IMG/VR virus record: IMGVR_UViG_3300023235_000097
Location: 1 to 29,555 of that record
Source of the DNA: a virus
Direction: 5' to 3' (one strand)
Length of the DNA stretch: 29,555 nucleotides
Shown here: positions 1 through 9,092 of the stretch, in pieces
Position numbering within the stretch: position 1 is the first letter of the stretch
How the letters are laid out: the number at the start of each line of letters is the position of its first letter
The notes under the pieces: model-generated
Databases searched by the model: none
What the model was told of the DNA's origin: nothing
Seen by the model: only the letters and a program-made list of their open reading frames with translations
Translations under genes and position numbers: made by a program

Positions 1-2292
1 ATTCATCATATCGTCCTTCCACTGTGTCGCGCCGATCGTCATGGTATCCTTGGCCATGGACTGAGTAATTCCATCATTCATATCCTTGGACATTATACTT
101 TCCATGGTGTCAAGACCTGACTCCCTCGCGAATAGGCCCTTACCCATCAGTCCAGTCTTCTCCGCTTGGTTCTTAGCTTCCCCGTAGGTCCAGTCCTTGA
201 CTTCCCCGAACTCATCTTTAATCGAGAACGCCACATCATCCCCACGTTTACTGCCTATCAACGCCTCAACCTTATGGCGTATAGCGGTGGGCAGGTTCTG
301 CGTCCCACCCATCTGAACGGCCATTGCCCTTGCGTATAGCATAGGGCTCGCACCGGCCTTGCCTAAGTCCAGAACGTTTTGGAATACACCACTGGCTACA
401 TTGCGAGTTTGGTAGGCTGGGCTAAATAGGGCCCAACCCTTCCACATGTTACTAACTGATCGCAGTCCAGACCAAAACTTCGAACTGTCGCTCTTGTCGA
501 ATAAGATATGATTAGACTCCATCATGTCTTTCGCGAACATCTCTGGCATGATCCATAAAGGGGACTGTCCACCATTCTCCTGTAGGAGGTCAACAACATC
601 TCCCAGTCTATCCTCACCCGTCCCACCCTTCAGTAGTGCCTGACTGCGTAATGGGTCCCATAGGGTGTAGCCCTTGCTTCGTAGGTCTGCTATCGCTCCG
701 GGCTTTGATAGCTCCTCTATCGCACTAATGGGATTATCCAGCCTGTGAAAAACATTACCGTTAGACGCTACGGCGTCGAGGAAGTGGCGAGTGCTCAGGG
801 CCTTCTGAACTTCTGTTGCATAAGTCCGGAATGCCTTACCAACAAATAGCTCCACAGGCACCGCCGCCGCTATCGCATCCTGTGCCGTTTTATGGGTTCT
901 CGTCTTTTGGAATGCCTGACGACCCTCAAGTATCTCCCCCACAGCCGAGTTCCCAATGTTGCCACCCTCACTCTGTAGGAAGCTATCCATCTCCGCATTC
1001 TTATCCAGCATGGAGTTCACCCAACTACGCGACTCCTTATCCCGTGCTGTGCGTATGGGCGCAAAGTTTTCGATCAGCTCGTTCTTGTCTAAGATTCCAG
1101 CCTCTACGGCCCGATCGCCATACTCTTTATACTTGGATCGTATGAGATCGAACTTCTCCATAGACTTCTCTACGGCCTCCGGATCAGCCGCACCCTTCCA
1201 GTGCTCAAGGTAGTTGCCAAAGTGATTGGCGACCTTGACTCGATCTTGGTCCATGAATAGCGCGAAGAATGTCTGCTCTTCAAGGGTTAAGTCCTTCGTC
1301 ATTCCCCTCGCGATTTCATCTATTTCCTCAGCACCCTTGAATATCTCCGCATCCTGTTCACGCTTCAAGTCCTTGATTCCCGCTATAGACTCATTGACCT
1401 TATCATTCAACTCCTTACCGGAGAGGTTCAATCCATTCTTATCGCTGTATGTTTTGGTGAGGGCGCGTCTCGTTCGATGCAAGGTTTGTGTGCGAGTCCC
1501 TATCTCATCCGCCACTCTGCCCAACGCACCGCCAGCGGCTCCGAGGTTGGCAAGTCCTTGAGCTGTGCCGCCTCTCCTGACGATGCCAGCACCTATCTCT
1601 GATCCCAATGCCAGTCCGGGGGCTGTAACGGCCAGTGCGGCCCTTCGAATCTTACTAATGGAACTACCAGCACGAGCCGCCTTGAAGGCTGTCCCTGCCC
1701 CTAACGTGAGCCATGTCGTAGGATCAAGTATAACATCCAATAGGAAGCCCGTAATGGGCACAGCCCACCGCTTACCGGCTTCACTCTCAAAGAACCCCGT
1801 ATCGCGCACGACCTGTGCAAATCCGGGACGCTTGGCATCCTTTAGGCTGATACCCGGAAGCGCGTTAGCCCACTCACCAGCCGCCGCACTCATGGCAACC
1901 TTGAAGTTACCCGTGCGCTGTAGGCCGTTGATGAAACTGGAAATTGTATATATAGGAGCACCGAGCAAATCACCCGCCGCCTCAAGGTAGTTATCATCAA
2001 ATCCGAAGTCCCACTTGTCTACCTGTCCTCCGGCGTCCTCAGCTAACTCGTCAAGCTCTTCGGGTGTCCGACTGGGTAAGGCATTGGCTACTCCGGTAGC
2101 CGCCGCATCTGCGGACTGATTCTGAGCTGGAGTCTTAGCCGCCGTCGCAAAGCGGGGGACCTTGAAATCCTCCTCACTTGGGAAGAGATCGAAGCCACCC
2201 TTGCTCTGGAAGGAAGCGGAGCCGGGGTCTAACGTATTCCGACCCTTCGGTGCTCCGGGGGCATCCAACAGTCCTGCGAAAAGTTCAGTCAT
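1..2292 (-). CDS. Large virion or ejection-type protein, partial (C-terminus beyond window)
   Basis: The minus strand is open from an ATG at 2292 to the window edge, about 764 codons with no stop, so the C-terminus is missing. I translated it by hand. The N-terminus (MTELFAGLLDAPGAPKG) is followed by a hydrophobic stretch near residues 170-200 containing LLDVILDPTTWLTLG. Then come a charged helical middle and, around residues 610-650, the segment WKGWALFSPAYQTRNVASG. The pattern aromatic/hydrophobic - P - x - rN is what I recall from large polyvalent or ejection proteins of phages (LPD38-like). That family link is from memory and is not proven. A role as an internal virion or DNA-ejection protein is inferred from size and position at the end of the virion module. 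Palindrome 2300-2313 lies 7 bp upstream of the start. Confidence 0.8.
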   Translation of the reverse strand, partial: MTELFAGLLDAPGAPKGRNTLDPGSASFQSKGGFDLFPSEEDFKVPRFATAAKTPAQNQSADAAATGVANALPSRTPEELDELAEDAGGQVDKWDFGFDDNYLEAAGDLLGAPIYTISSFINGLQRTGNFKVAMSAAAGEWANALPGISLKDAKRPGFAQVVRDTGFFESEAGKRWAVPITGFLLDVILDPTTWLTLGAGTAFKAARAGSSISKIRRAALAVTAPGLALGSEIGAGIVRRGGTAQGLANLGAAGGALGRVADEIGTRTQTLHRTRRALTKTYSDKNGLNLSGKELNDKVNESIAGIKDLKREQDAEIFKGAEEIDEIARGMTKDLTLEEQTFFALFMDQDRVKVANHFGNYLEHWKGAADPEAVEKSMEKFDLIRSKYKEYGDRAVEAGILDKNELIENFAPIRTARDKESRSWVNSMLDKNAEMDSFLQSEGGNIGNSAVGEILEGRQAFQKTRTHKTAQDAIAAAVPVELFVGKAFRTYATEVQKALSTRHFLDAVASNGNVFHRLDNPISAIEELSKPGAIADLRSKGYTLWDPLRSQALLKGGTGEDRLGDVVDLLQENGGQSPLWIMPEMFAKDMMESNHILFDKSDSSKFWSGLRSVSNMWKGWALFSPAYQTRNVASGVFQNVLDLGKAGASPMLYARAMAVQMGGTQNLPTAIRHKVEALIGSKRGDDVAFSIKDEFGEVKDWTYGEAKNQAEKTGLMGKGLFARESGLDTMESIMSKDMNDGITQSMAKDTMTIGATQWKDDMMN

Positions 2293-2299
2293 ATTAGCC

Positions 2300-2313
2300 T
2301 ATAAACGTTTATA
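2300..2313. promoter_or_regulatory. 14-bp palindrome TATAAACGTTTATA, copy 1
   Basis: Exact copy lying between the stop of the 419-aa gene and the ATG at 2292. On the minus strand a TTGATA lies 18 bp upstream of its TATAAA, so the site could double as a promoter -10 region here. Confidence 0.8.
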
Positions 2314-2314
2314 A

Positions 2315-3574
2315 TCATCGACCGAAGACACTATCAAATTCTTCTCTAACCTTCTCTGGAGTATCCGCAAACTCACCCTTAAATCCAAAGCCCCTAAGTC
2401 TTTCATTCTCGCCCTTGGCGAAGTTGGCTACAGCACCAATCGCAAAGTCTCCAATCTTCTGGCCTATACTTCCTAAGCTCAACTCTGACAATGGCCCCTC
2501 GCCAGCCTTCGGCTCATCGCCCGTAAGGAAGAATTTCCTAAGAGATTCTATGTCCTCTTCGGCGTCGACCTTGGTTATGAGGCTTCGATCTTTAGAGCTG
2601 GCTATATTCCTACGGTAAATTACCTCAGCCTGTTCTATGGTTGGTGCTTGCTTGGCTGCATTATATGCCAGATCACCCGCAGTATCACCGAGAAATTTTA
2701 ACCGTCTGTTCACAATGGCCGTAGCCGCTGCCAAACTCTCAGGACTGCCGTCTGTGGCGAGAACTGCATACATATTAGAAACCAGCTCATCACTTATGGC
2801 CTGACCATGAAAATTAGAACTCACTTTAAGAGCATTTACGACGGTCATACCTCCATCTTGCTCTGGTATCGGAAGGAGCATAACCTTCTCCTCTAAGACC
2901 TTGAGCAATTGCTGTTGCAGCCCGGGGGCTGCCGTGCTTAGAGATACGATCAATCCATTGACTGACTTTCTGGCCTGCGCCCTGCCAAATGCCTTATTGG
3001 CCGCTATGAGTGCGCCATCATCCGGACCAAGTGATGAGGCTATATCCCTCGCGAGGTCCACATTATCCTCCTCAAGGGCACCGTAGACTAAATTGCTGGC
3101 ATGAACCTTAGCCCCTGCGGTCCACTCCCCGATTCCAGCTCTGGCGTTCTCATACTCCAACTCTCGTGCGCGATCAGTTTCATCTCCCACTACCAGTCTA
3201 GTCTGAGCGTTAGATGCCTTCGTGGAGGCAATACTGGCCTCTATCTGCGCGTCCTGAACCTTACCCTCCCTTAGAAGCTTCTCATTGTCCCTCTCTATCT
3301 GACTGTCCTGAGCATTGATAGCCGAAGCATACTTGGGGTCTGCGTTAATCCTAAGCTCGGCAAGCCCCTCTTTGGTCTTAGTCCCCTTGATGGTCGCGAA
3401 GAGTTGATCCTCCGCACGGCGACTTTCATCCCGAGCTATATCCTCGTCACGCTGACCCTCTACGCGGGCAATCTCCTCCTCTTCGCGTCTGACCTTAGCC
3501 CGCGCTTGGAAGGCACCACCTACCTGCTTGGCCCCAGTCTCGAAGAATCCCTGTGCTAATGCTCTGAGTCCCAT
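2315..3574 (-). CDS. 419-aa coiled-coil-rich virion protein, likely internal/ejection protein
   Basis: No recognised family. The N-terminus (MGLRALAQGFFETGAKQVGGAFQ) is a glycine/alanine-rich amphipathic segment. Residues about 25-130 are very rich in E, R, K and Q with heptad-like spacing, which fits a long coiled coil. The remainder is alanine-rich and helical. Such short N-terminal amphipathic helices followed by long helical regions are common in proteins packed in the capsid of short-tailed phages. The gene sits between the 1587-aa protein and the left-edge giant protein, and the three look like one set. The ATG at 3574 has a GAGG-type ribosome site. Palindrome 3585-3598 lies directly upstream and palindrome 2300-2313 directly downstream, so this gene appears to be its own regulated unit. 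Function is inferred from context only. Confidence 0.75.
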   Translation of the reverse strand: MGLRALAQGFFETGAKQVGGAFQARAKVRREEEEIARVEGQRDEDIARDESRRAEDQLFATIKGTKTKEGLAELRINADPKYASAINAQDSQIERDNEKLLREGKVQDAQIEASIASTKASNAQTRLVVGDETDRARELEYENARAGIGEWTAGAKVHASNLVYGALEEDNVDLARDIASSLGPDDGALIAANKAFGRAQARKSVNGLIVSLSTAAPGLQQQLLKVLEEKVMLLPIPEQDGGMTVVNALKVSSNFHGQAISDELVSNMYAVLATDGSPESLAAATAIVNRRLKFLGDTAGDLAYNAAKQAPTIEQAEVIYRRNIASSKDRSLITKVDAEEDIESLRKFFLTGDEPKAGEGPLSELSLGSIGQKIGDFAIGAVANFAKGENERLRGFGFKGEFADTPEKVREEFDSVFGR

Positions 3575-3584
3575 TACCTACCTC

Positions 3585-3598
3585 TATAAACGTTTATA
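3585..3598. promoter_or_regulatory. 14-bp palindrome TATAAACGTTTATA, copy 2
   Basis: Exact copy in the 31-bp gap between the stop at 3606 and the ATG at 3574. On the minus strand it is followed at once by GAGGTAGGTA and the start codon, so the site abuts the ribosome-binding region. Confidence 0.8.
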
Positions 3599-3605
3599 GC
3601 CATTA

Positions 3606-6600
3606 TTATAGCCCTGTATTCCTAACGCCACCACCCTGAGCAGTTAAGGTCGTCGGGGGATTATCCTTAGGTCCGAATAGGCCACTAAATATACCGGCCA
3701 CTGGGTCACCGCCAGAGGCTATAGTTCCCATCAGTGCATTACTCGCAAAGCTGCCGATAGACTGGCCCAAGCTGGGCTGTTGCTGCGCCACATTAAAGCT
3801 CGCCCCACCATGGATGAGGCTCAATAGCTCCATTCGTCCCTCTGGCTGGAATGAGTCAATCCAATCCTCGGGGATGATCTTGAAGGTGTTACCACTGAGT
3901 ATATTCTGAACATTCTCTATGGTGGCCGTTCCTGCGCCATAGCGATCTGTCAGAAGTTCAAGTAGCTTCCCCTCGTCCATGTCGTGGATGCTGGGAGGGG
4001 CGTAGTCTCCCCTTGCCATAGTTCTTGCGATTGCCCCAAGGGCATCCCGTGCTGCCGCCGCCGCCTGATCTCCGCCATTATCCAGAAGGCGAACGAGTCC
4101 ACGGTTAAAGCCTTTGCCTTCAAGTTTCGACAGGTCTACATCCTTTAGCTGCCCACCACCCGTAACTGCCCCATCCTCGCCCACTGTAAGGTCGCTTTCA
4201 AACATGCGAGTTAGCTGTCGTTGTGCATCCTCCGGATTGGTCGCTACGAAGTCAAGGAAGTCATTTACCACAGACTGCGCCTCGCCCGTACTCCCAAACT
4301 TTGCCTTATCCACGGCCATGGTCATCATGATATTATCCAACTCGCCGCCGCGCTTGAACTCGTCTGGTGCATTTTCAGGAGTGGACAGTAGGGCCTGAAG
4401 GTCTGACGCACCTATGTCTGTGCCGCGCCCACCCATAATGCCATTCCAATACAGGTCTTCCCGATCATCCATCTTCTTCTTGGCATCCTTAGTGGCCTGC
4501 CACTGCTCGTCTGTCATTTCCGCGTTTGCAGCGGCAGTGCGCTCGGCGGCACCGAAGCGTTCCTCGAATAGATTGTTAGCTTGGATGAATTCCGCAGAGG
4601 ATAGACCACTACGCTGACGCGCCCTGTTGTCCGCCTCCGTATCACTCAGTCCCTCCTCTTTTGCCTTTTCCCACTCTGACCTTGCGGACTGCCACTTGCC
4701 CGGATCAATTCCAATCACCTCCGCTATGTCCTGCGTAGTGAGTGCCCACTGCCTGTCGGACTCGTCAATGGCCTGCGTTACCTGCTCCCACTGTAGATCA
4801 TTATTATCCGCGAACTGCTTGATCTGCGTGGCGCGATCCATGTTGCCCTGCGTTATGCGAGTCGAGAGCTCACGCGTAGCGAGCGTAGGTGCACCCTCGA
4901 CGTTTAGTGTCTCCCCGTTAAGGATGCCCAGAATCTCATTGTCTGTGGCTGCTCTCCCCGTCATGGCCGCAAATGCTTCTTTGGCTGACACTGCTTCTTG
5001 GGTTCTCAGAAGGGCTGCCGGAGGCAACTTACCCTGACCCGCGAAGCTGGAGACGTCAATCCCCAAGGTGTTCGCATCGACAGGCCCCGGACCCGTGTTA
5101 CCCGTGATCTGCGCCCAGCCCTGCTGTAGGCTTGACATTGTTTCACGCTCTGACAGGTCCATCTGACGATTAAACTGCGTGATAGTCTCCTGCCACTTCT
5201 CTTTATCCAGCCCTTCTTTAATGTTGCCATTCTCATCGAGGGCATCGCCAAAGAATTGCGCGTTGAATGTCCGCACTGTTTCGCCAAACTGCTTATCCTC
5301 GCGGATGTTCGCCTTGCCTGCCAACGTCTGCAATCGAATACCCGTCTTGGGGTCCGTCACGTAGCCCGTGCGATCGCCCACTGAGATGTTCTCATTAAGT
5401 GCCGCTGCCCTACCGGCTAACGTATCCCTGCCGCCAATCGTGCCGCCGCCCATCAGTGATATCATCTCACCGGCTGTCGGTGCACGACCACGGGCCTGCT
5501 GGAAGCCACCCTCAATATCTGTGATGGCCCTCATGTATTGGTCTATCGTAGCCCCTTCCACAAGCTGACCACTGTCATCCATGATAGAGCCAAGGTCAAC
5601 ACCAAAGCCAGAGGCATCAATTCCCTGAGTTCCGCCGAATAGCTCCGCTTCACTGAGGCCAAGCTGACCACGCTGAATGAAGTCTTGTAGGTCCATCTGC
5701 TTGCCTGCGATCGTCTGGACCCCATCAACCCTACCAATGGCCTGATCCTTCTCAAGCTGTAGCTGGTCTCGACTAAGGCCAAGCTGTCCGCGCTGAATCT
5801 CACCCGTCAAGTCCTGCGCGTCCCTCGCCAGCGTATTCTGACTACCAACTCGTCCCAGTAGCTCCTCGCGAGATAAGCTCAACTGATCCTGACCTTGTGC
5901 GAATCCAAGAATCTGCCCCAAGTTTCCTTGGTTGATTTGGTTAGCCGCAACAGATGCGCCCTCTCTTGACTCCTGCAATCCTAAGAGTAGGCCCATATTT
6001 TCACGAGTCTCTGCTCGTGTCTGTGCATCTACGCGAGTGTCGATCTCGTTTAGGGCTGACGCTCGTCCCGCCTCCAACTCCTCAAACCTGCGCTGAGCCG
6101 CACCAGATAAGCCGCCCGTATTCGGGTCCGCAAATACGCGTGCCAGCTTCGTCTGAGCAGCATCTATCTGCGTGTTGATCCTATTTTTCTCGGCTGCCCG
6201 CTGTGTGTCCGCGTTTACGCGGATTGCCTCAGCGTCCGACGAAAGTCGTTGCTCGATGCCAGACATAGCATTCCGGCCAAAGAACTGATTAGCATTACCC
6301 TGTCCAAATACCTGTGCACCACTGCCAACCGTATTCGGATTCAGTAGCCTCTTCCGGGCCTCAAGCTGAACCTCGGTGTTGGCATTGGCAAGGTTTAATT
6401 GGTTACTTTTCTGGATGGCGAGATTCTGTAGCTGTGCACGCTGATCTGCGGTAAGGTCAAATAACTCTGCCTCAGTGGGCATGATCCCACGCTCCGCCTT
6501 CTCAAAGCTGCTGATCGTCCGATCGAATCCTCCGGGGGTCATACCCGTAGTTGCTACATCGGTGGTAAGGTTCTCGTTTACGCCACGAACTCGAGACTTC

Positions 6601-8369
6601 TCTTCTACTGCCGCGCCAACCTGAAAGCGCGATTCTTCAAATTGACGGGCTCGGTCTTGTAGTGTAGTTTCCCTGCGTCTAATCTCATTTTCCACGGTCT
6701 GCTTCCTTAACGCCTCAATGCGTGAGATGGATTCATCATCCAGTCCGTCGAGGTCTGCGGCTGATAGGTCCTGACCCGATAGGAGCTTGTCTAAGGCGTT
6801 ACGCATACTGCCGAAGCGAGTTCGTTCAACTTGTGCGAGTCTCGCCTTCTCTGCGTCCTCGGCCTGCTTCTTTAGCAGTGCGGCCTCAAGCCCTGCGGCC
6901 TTACTTTTGTTCAGCTCAGCAGACTTTGCGGCTAACGTCTCCTGCTTCTTAACCTTCGATGCCTCAAAAGCGGCGTCTAATCTCGCTACGCCATCCTCAC
7001 CACCACCCGTGCTACGGTCCAAGAGTATCTTGAGGTATTGGCGTGTGTCACGGTTAATGATCCCATGTCGCGCACGCGCCAGTGCCTGATTTAGATACCA
7101 TCCCGCCATCTGCATTGGATTGTTCGCGACGTTGGGAGGGGGGTTGGGGATGCCACCGTGCGTGACTCCGAATCCCGCGTCATCAACAATACCCTCGCCA
7201 GCCAGTCCTCGTCGTATTAGCTCGTCATACTCAGCACCCTCCGTGACCATGAAGTTGCGCTGATCATCCACGATAGTCTTGACCATCGTCGTGAGTGTGC
7301 CGTCTTCGTCTAATTCCTCGATAACTTCAAGTAGAGTCCCATCAATAATACCACTACTGCCCGCCGATTGGACTGCCTTGATAGCTGCGTTCAGCTTATC
7401 ATTGGAGCCTGCGGGGCTGGTCGAGATGCTTCTTGCATTCGCGCCCTCTGTCGGATTCGCGAGTAAATTGTCGCGCTCTGCCTCAGCGGCGGCTCTGTCC
7501 TCGTCTGTCGTATTGGGGTCATTGATGATTGATTCAAGGTCCGCAATGCGATAGAAGTCCTCGAAGCCTCCACCCTCGAAAGCCTTGAGACTATTGACAG
7601 ATGATCGTAATGTGTCCTCACTGAAGTCTGACCCACCACCCGCCTTGACGCTCTTCTCCGCCACATACCGCGCAAACTCTCCAGCCCCCTGCTCTCTAAG
7701 AATCCTCTCGGCTTCAGCCTGTTCCTCGGGCGTCAGCTTACCTACATCATCGCTCGCCTTAAAGAAATCTCCGAACCCAACATCCTTAGTGGGATCGCCA
7801 CTATTGCCGCCCAACGGAACAATGTCACCCTTTACGCTTTCCACCGTCGCACGCGTGGGAGTTAGCGCAGTCTGCACCCTACTGGTATCGCTGACTGTCC
7901 CCCGTGTCCGCGTGTCTGTTCCCTGAACGATAGGGTCACGTCCCTGCACGCCTGAGTTGCGCTGATTCCCGAACACCTTAACATGATCGGGATCATCCGT
8001 CCTCTGGCCATGTGTTGTCGGATTAAACCCCGTGTTCGTCTGCACTTTATTCTGAAGATTTACCTTAAAATCTTCTTCGAGGTAAGGGCCTACGTCGACT
8101 CTCTCCTTAGTCCCATCGCTGTATGTATTAGTTTTTACTCGACGCCCATTCACGACGCTATCTTCAACGAGAGTTAGCGTCCGACCGCCCGAACCCTGCG
8201 TCCCCGTGGGGCCGCTGGCAGTCTGTGTGCGGGTATCTGTGTCATCGAAACGAGGAGCATCCCTAAACTGGTCGAATGGATCAAAGCGAGTGTCCGCCTT
8301 ATTAGGCTCATTGCTTGTCGTGAAGCGCGATCCGGGCCGAACGTTCAGTGGATTAGGGAACTGTGACAT
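3606..8369 (-). CDS. 1587-aa giant internal virion protein
   Basis: Largest gene in the window. The N-terminal 200 residues are low-complexity and polar (D, T, R, G, N), probably disordered. The centre is rich in Q, E, R and L and looks helical, with an imperfect repeat around residues 823-915 (QRGQLGLS occurs twice, 41 residues apart, with a related QDQLSLS before it). The C-terminus ends in a G/A/S-rich segment (residues about 1540-1587) that could be membrane-active. There is no lysozyme, protease or polymerase motif I can identify. Size, composition and its place among the terminal virion genes suggest an internal or ejected protein. The start ATG at 8369 follows GAGGA by about 9 nt and lies 2 nt after the stop of the 77-aa membrane protein, so the genes are probably coupled. 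Confidence 0.8.
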   Translation of the reverse strand: MSQFPNPLNVRPGSRFTTSNEPNKADTRFDPFDQFRDAPRFDDTDTRTQTASGPTGTQGSGGRTLTLVEDSVVNGRRVKTNTYSDGTKERVDVGPYLEEDFKVNLQNKVQTNTGFNPTTHGQRTDDPDHVKVFGNQRNSGVQGRDPIVQGTDTRTRGTVSDTSRVQTALTPTRATVESVKGDIVPLGGNSGDPTKDVGFGDFFKASDDVGKLTPEEQAEAERILREQGAGEFARYVAEKSVKAGGGSDFSEDTLRSSVNSLKAFEGGGFEDFYRIADLESIINDPNTTDEDRAAAEAERDNLLANPTEGANARSISTSPAGSNDKLNAAIKAVQSAGSSGIIDGTLLEVIEELDEDGTLTTMVKTIVDDQRNFMVTEGAEYDELIRRGLAGEGIVDDAGFGVTHGGIPNPPPNVANNPMQMAGWYLNQALARARHGIINRDTRQYLKILLDRSTGGGEDGVARLDAAFEASKVKKQETLAAKSAELNKSKAAGLEAALLKKQAEDAEKARLAQVERTRFGSMRNALDKLLSGQDLSAADLDGLDDESISRIEALRKQTVENEIRRRETTLQDRARQFEESRFQVGAAVEEKSRVRGVNENLTTDVATTGMTPGGFDRTISSFEKAERGIMPTEAELFDLTADQRAQLQNLAIQKSNQLNLANANTEVQLEARKRLLNPNTVGSGAQVFGQGNANQFFGRNAMSGIEQRLSSDAEAIRVNADTQRAAEKNRINTQIDAAQTKLARVFADPNTGGLSGAAQRRFEELEAGRASALNEIDTRVDAQTRAETRENMGLLLGLQESREGASVAANQINQGNLGQILGFAQGQDQLSLSREELLGRVGSQNTLARDAQDLTGEIQRGQLGLSRDQLQLEKDQAIGRVDGVQTIAGKQMDLQDFIQRGQLGLSEAELFGGTQGIDASGFGVDLGSIMDDSGQLVEGATIDQYMRAITDIEGGFQQARGRAPTAGEMISLMGGGTIGGRDTLAGRAAALNENISVGDRTGYVTDPKTGIRLQTLAGKANIREDKQFGETVRTFNAQFFGDALDENGNIKEGLDKEKWQETITQFNRQMDLSERETMSSLQQGWAQITGNTGPGPVDANTLGIDVSSFAGQGKLPPAALLRTQEAVSAKEAFAAMTGRAATDNEILGILNGETLNVEGAPTLATRELSTRITQGNMDRATQIKQFADNNDLQWEQVTQAIDESDRQWALTTQDIAEVIGIDPGKWQSARSEWEKAKEEGLSDTEADNRARQRSGLSSAEFIQANNLFEERFGAAERTAAANAEMTDEQWQATKDAKKKMDDREDLYWNGIMGGRGTDIGASDLQALLSTPENAPDEFKRGGELDNIMMTMAVDKAKFGSTGEAQSVVNDFLDFVATNPEDAQRQLTRMFESDLTVGEDGAVTGGGQLKDVDLSKLEGKGFNRGLVRLLDNGGDQAAAAARDALGAIARTMARGDYAPPSIHDMDEGKLLELLTDRYGAGTATIENVQNILSGNTFKIIPEDWIDSFQPEGRMELLSLIHGGASFNVAQQQPSLGQSIGSFASNALMGTIASGGDPVAGIFSGLFGPKDNPPTTLTAQGGGVRNTGL
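5625..5900 (-). repeat. Imperfect in-gene repeat encoding QRGQLGLS-type units
   Basis: Inside the 1587-aa gene the DNA around 5645-5683 and 5768-5805 is nearly repeated (GGCCAAGCTG followed by CGCTGAAT in both). A weaker third copy lies near 5866-5898. The encoded period is about 41 residues, consistent with a helical or coiled-coil repeat. Confidence 0.6.
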
Positions 8370-8371
8370 AC

Positions 8372-8605
8372 TTATCTGTCCTCGGCTTCTAATAGTCGAT
8401 CCAGCTTATTCTCTATACGCTGCATGTCAGCTCTCATATAAGTAACTTCAAGTCTGAACACGTCATTATGAACTGCTTCCTTGTGTGGCCCTGCTCCGTG
8501 CCAGTCAAACGCGGTTAGCGTGACTGTCACGAAGAATACTACGATTGCAACCATAGCGGTCCAGAGGTTGGGGAATGTAACGAACTTGGTGTTTAGTTCG
8601 GTCAT
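8372..8605 (-). CDS. 77-aa single-pass membrane protein with coiled-coil tail (possible holin or spanin)
   Basis: Residues about 13-33 (NLWTAMVAIVVFFVTVTLTAF) form one clear transmembrane segment. It is followed by a charged linker and a C-terminal heptad-like helix (RADMQRIENKLDRLLEAEDR). This one-membrane-segment-plus-coiled-coil plan is seen in some phage holins and inner-membrane spanins, and in small virion membrane proteins, so the lysis role is only a possibility. No endolysin lies nearby. The stop of the preceding 66-aa gene and this ATG share one base (TGATG), showing tight coupling. The next gene starts 2 nt after its stop. Confidence 0.7.
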   Translation of the reverse strand: MTELNTKFVTFPNLWTAMVAIVVFFVTVTLTAFDWHGAGPHKEAVHNDVFRLEVTYMRADMQRIENKLDRLLEAEDR

Positions 8606-8805
8606 CAGCCAAGGACTTCCCGCACGGCCTCGATAGCTTCTTCAATCTCATCTATCAAATCCTTAACGTCATCGGGAACATCGCCATACTTGCGCTTCAG
8701 AGCCCTGAACTTTGGAGGTATATCAGCTATCTCCTTTTTCGCTCGCATTGCTGCTGGTATCCGCCCCACCAATGGCAGGGACTTCAGTAGACTGAACAGG
8801 AACAT
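8605..8805 (-). CDS. 66-aa hypothetical protein, amphipathic N-terminus and acidic C-terminus
   Basis: Family not recognised. The first 17 residues (MFLFSLLKSLPLVGRIP) are hydrophobic and amphipathic, the middle is basic and the end is acidic (DVKDLIDEIEEAIEAVREVLG). The ATG at 8805 is preceded by GGAG with 7-nt spacing. I therefore accept this start even though it lies 83 nt inside the upstream 88-aa gene in another frame. An internal ATG at 8748 would cut the overlap to 26 nt. It sits between an 88-aa soluble protein and the 77-aa membrane protein, forming a three-gene mini-operon. Confidence 0.6.
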   Translation of the reverse strand: MFLFSLLKSLPLVGRIPAAMRAKKEIADIPPKFRALKRKYGDVPDDVKDLIDEIEEAIEAVREVLG

Positions 8806-8989
8806 CAGGATTCTCCAATTTTAAAAGGATGTCGCGCATCCCCATAAACCGCTGATACTGCGGATCGTTCGTAGCCAGAAAGTCAAGACGCTTTCCGATC
8901 TCCGCGTTGACGTCTGCCACTGAGATGCCAAGGGCTGGCTCGGGCTTCTTCGGGAAGATCGGTCCAGTGCGCTTCTGAGAGTTACTCAT
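8723..8989 (-). CDS. 88-aa hypothetical protein
   Basis: Not recognised. The N-terminus is polar and proline/lysine-rich, the middle (VADVNAEIGKRLDFLATND) looks helical, and the C-terminus is low-complexity (A, S, G, D). The ATG at 8989 has a strong GGAGGA ribosome site. It is the first gene of a leftward unit that starts after a 100-bp non-coding gap carrying palindrome copy 3, an ATTTTCTAAT motif and AT-rich sequence. The last 83 nt also encode the start of the 66-aa protein in another frame. Confidence 0.65.
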   Translation of the reverse strand: MSNSQKRTGPIFPKKPEPALGISVADVNAEIGKRLDFLATNDPQYQRFMGMRDILLKLENPDVPVQSTEVPAIGGADTSSNASEKGDS

Positions 8990-9060
8990 TGTGATTCCTC
9001 CGGTTAGGTTATATATATAATGTAATACCGTATGATCCTACATAATACTAAGTGCCCTAC

Positions 9061-9084
9061 ATTTTCTAATTATAAACGTTTATA
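9061..9084. promoter_or_regulatory. ATTTTCTAAT motif joined to 14-bp palindrome, copy 3
   Basis: ATTTTCTAAT (9061-9070) is directly joined to TATAAACGTTTATA (9071-9084). The identical joined arrangement occurs at 19705-19728. The stretch from 9011 to 9060 on its downstream side is AT-rich (ATATATATAA at 9011) and probably holds the promoter for the leftward genes from 8989. On the minus strand TATTAT is a possible -10 box there. Confidence 0.7.
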
Positions 9085-9092
9085 GCCTAAGT

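Noticed and set aside
816-1990. Rightward ORFs of 85-141 codons opposite the left-edge gene
   Set aside because: They are antisense shadows of a 764-codon open frame, lack ribosome sites and show no domain pattern.
2300-2313. Palindromes as intrinsic terminators
   Set aside because: A 14-bp perfect AT-rich palindrome has no loop and no U-tract, and most copies lie at the 5' side of genes.
5954-8177. Rightward ORFs opposite the 1587-aa gene
   Set aside because: Shadow frames caused by codon bias of the long minus-strand gene.
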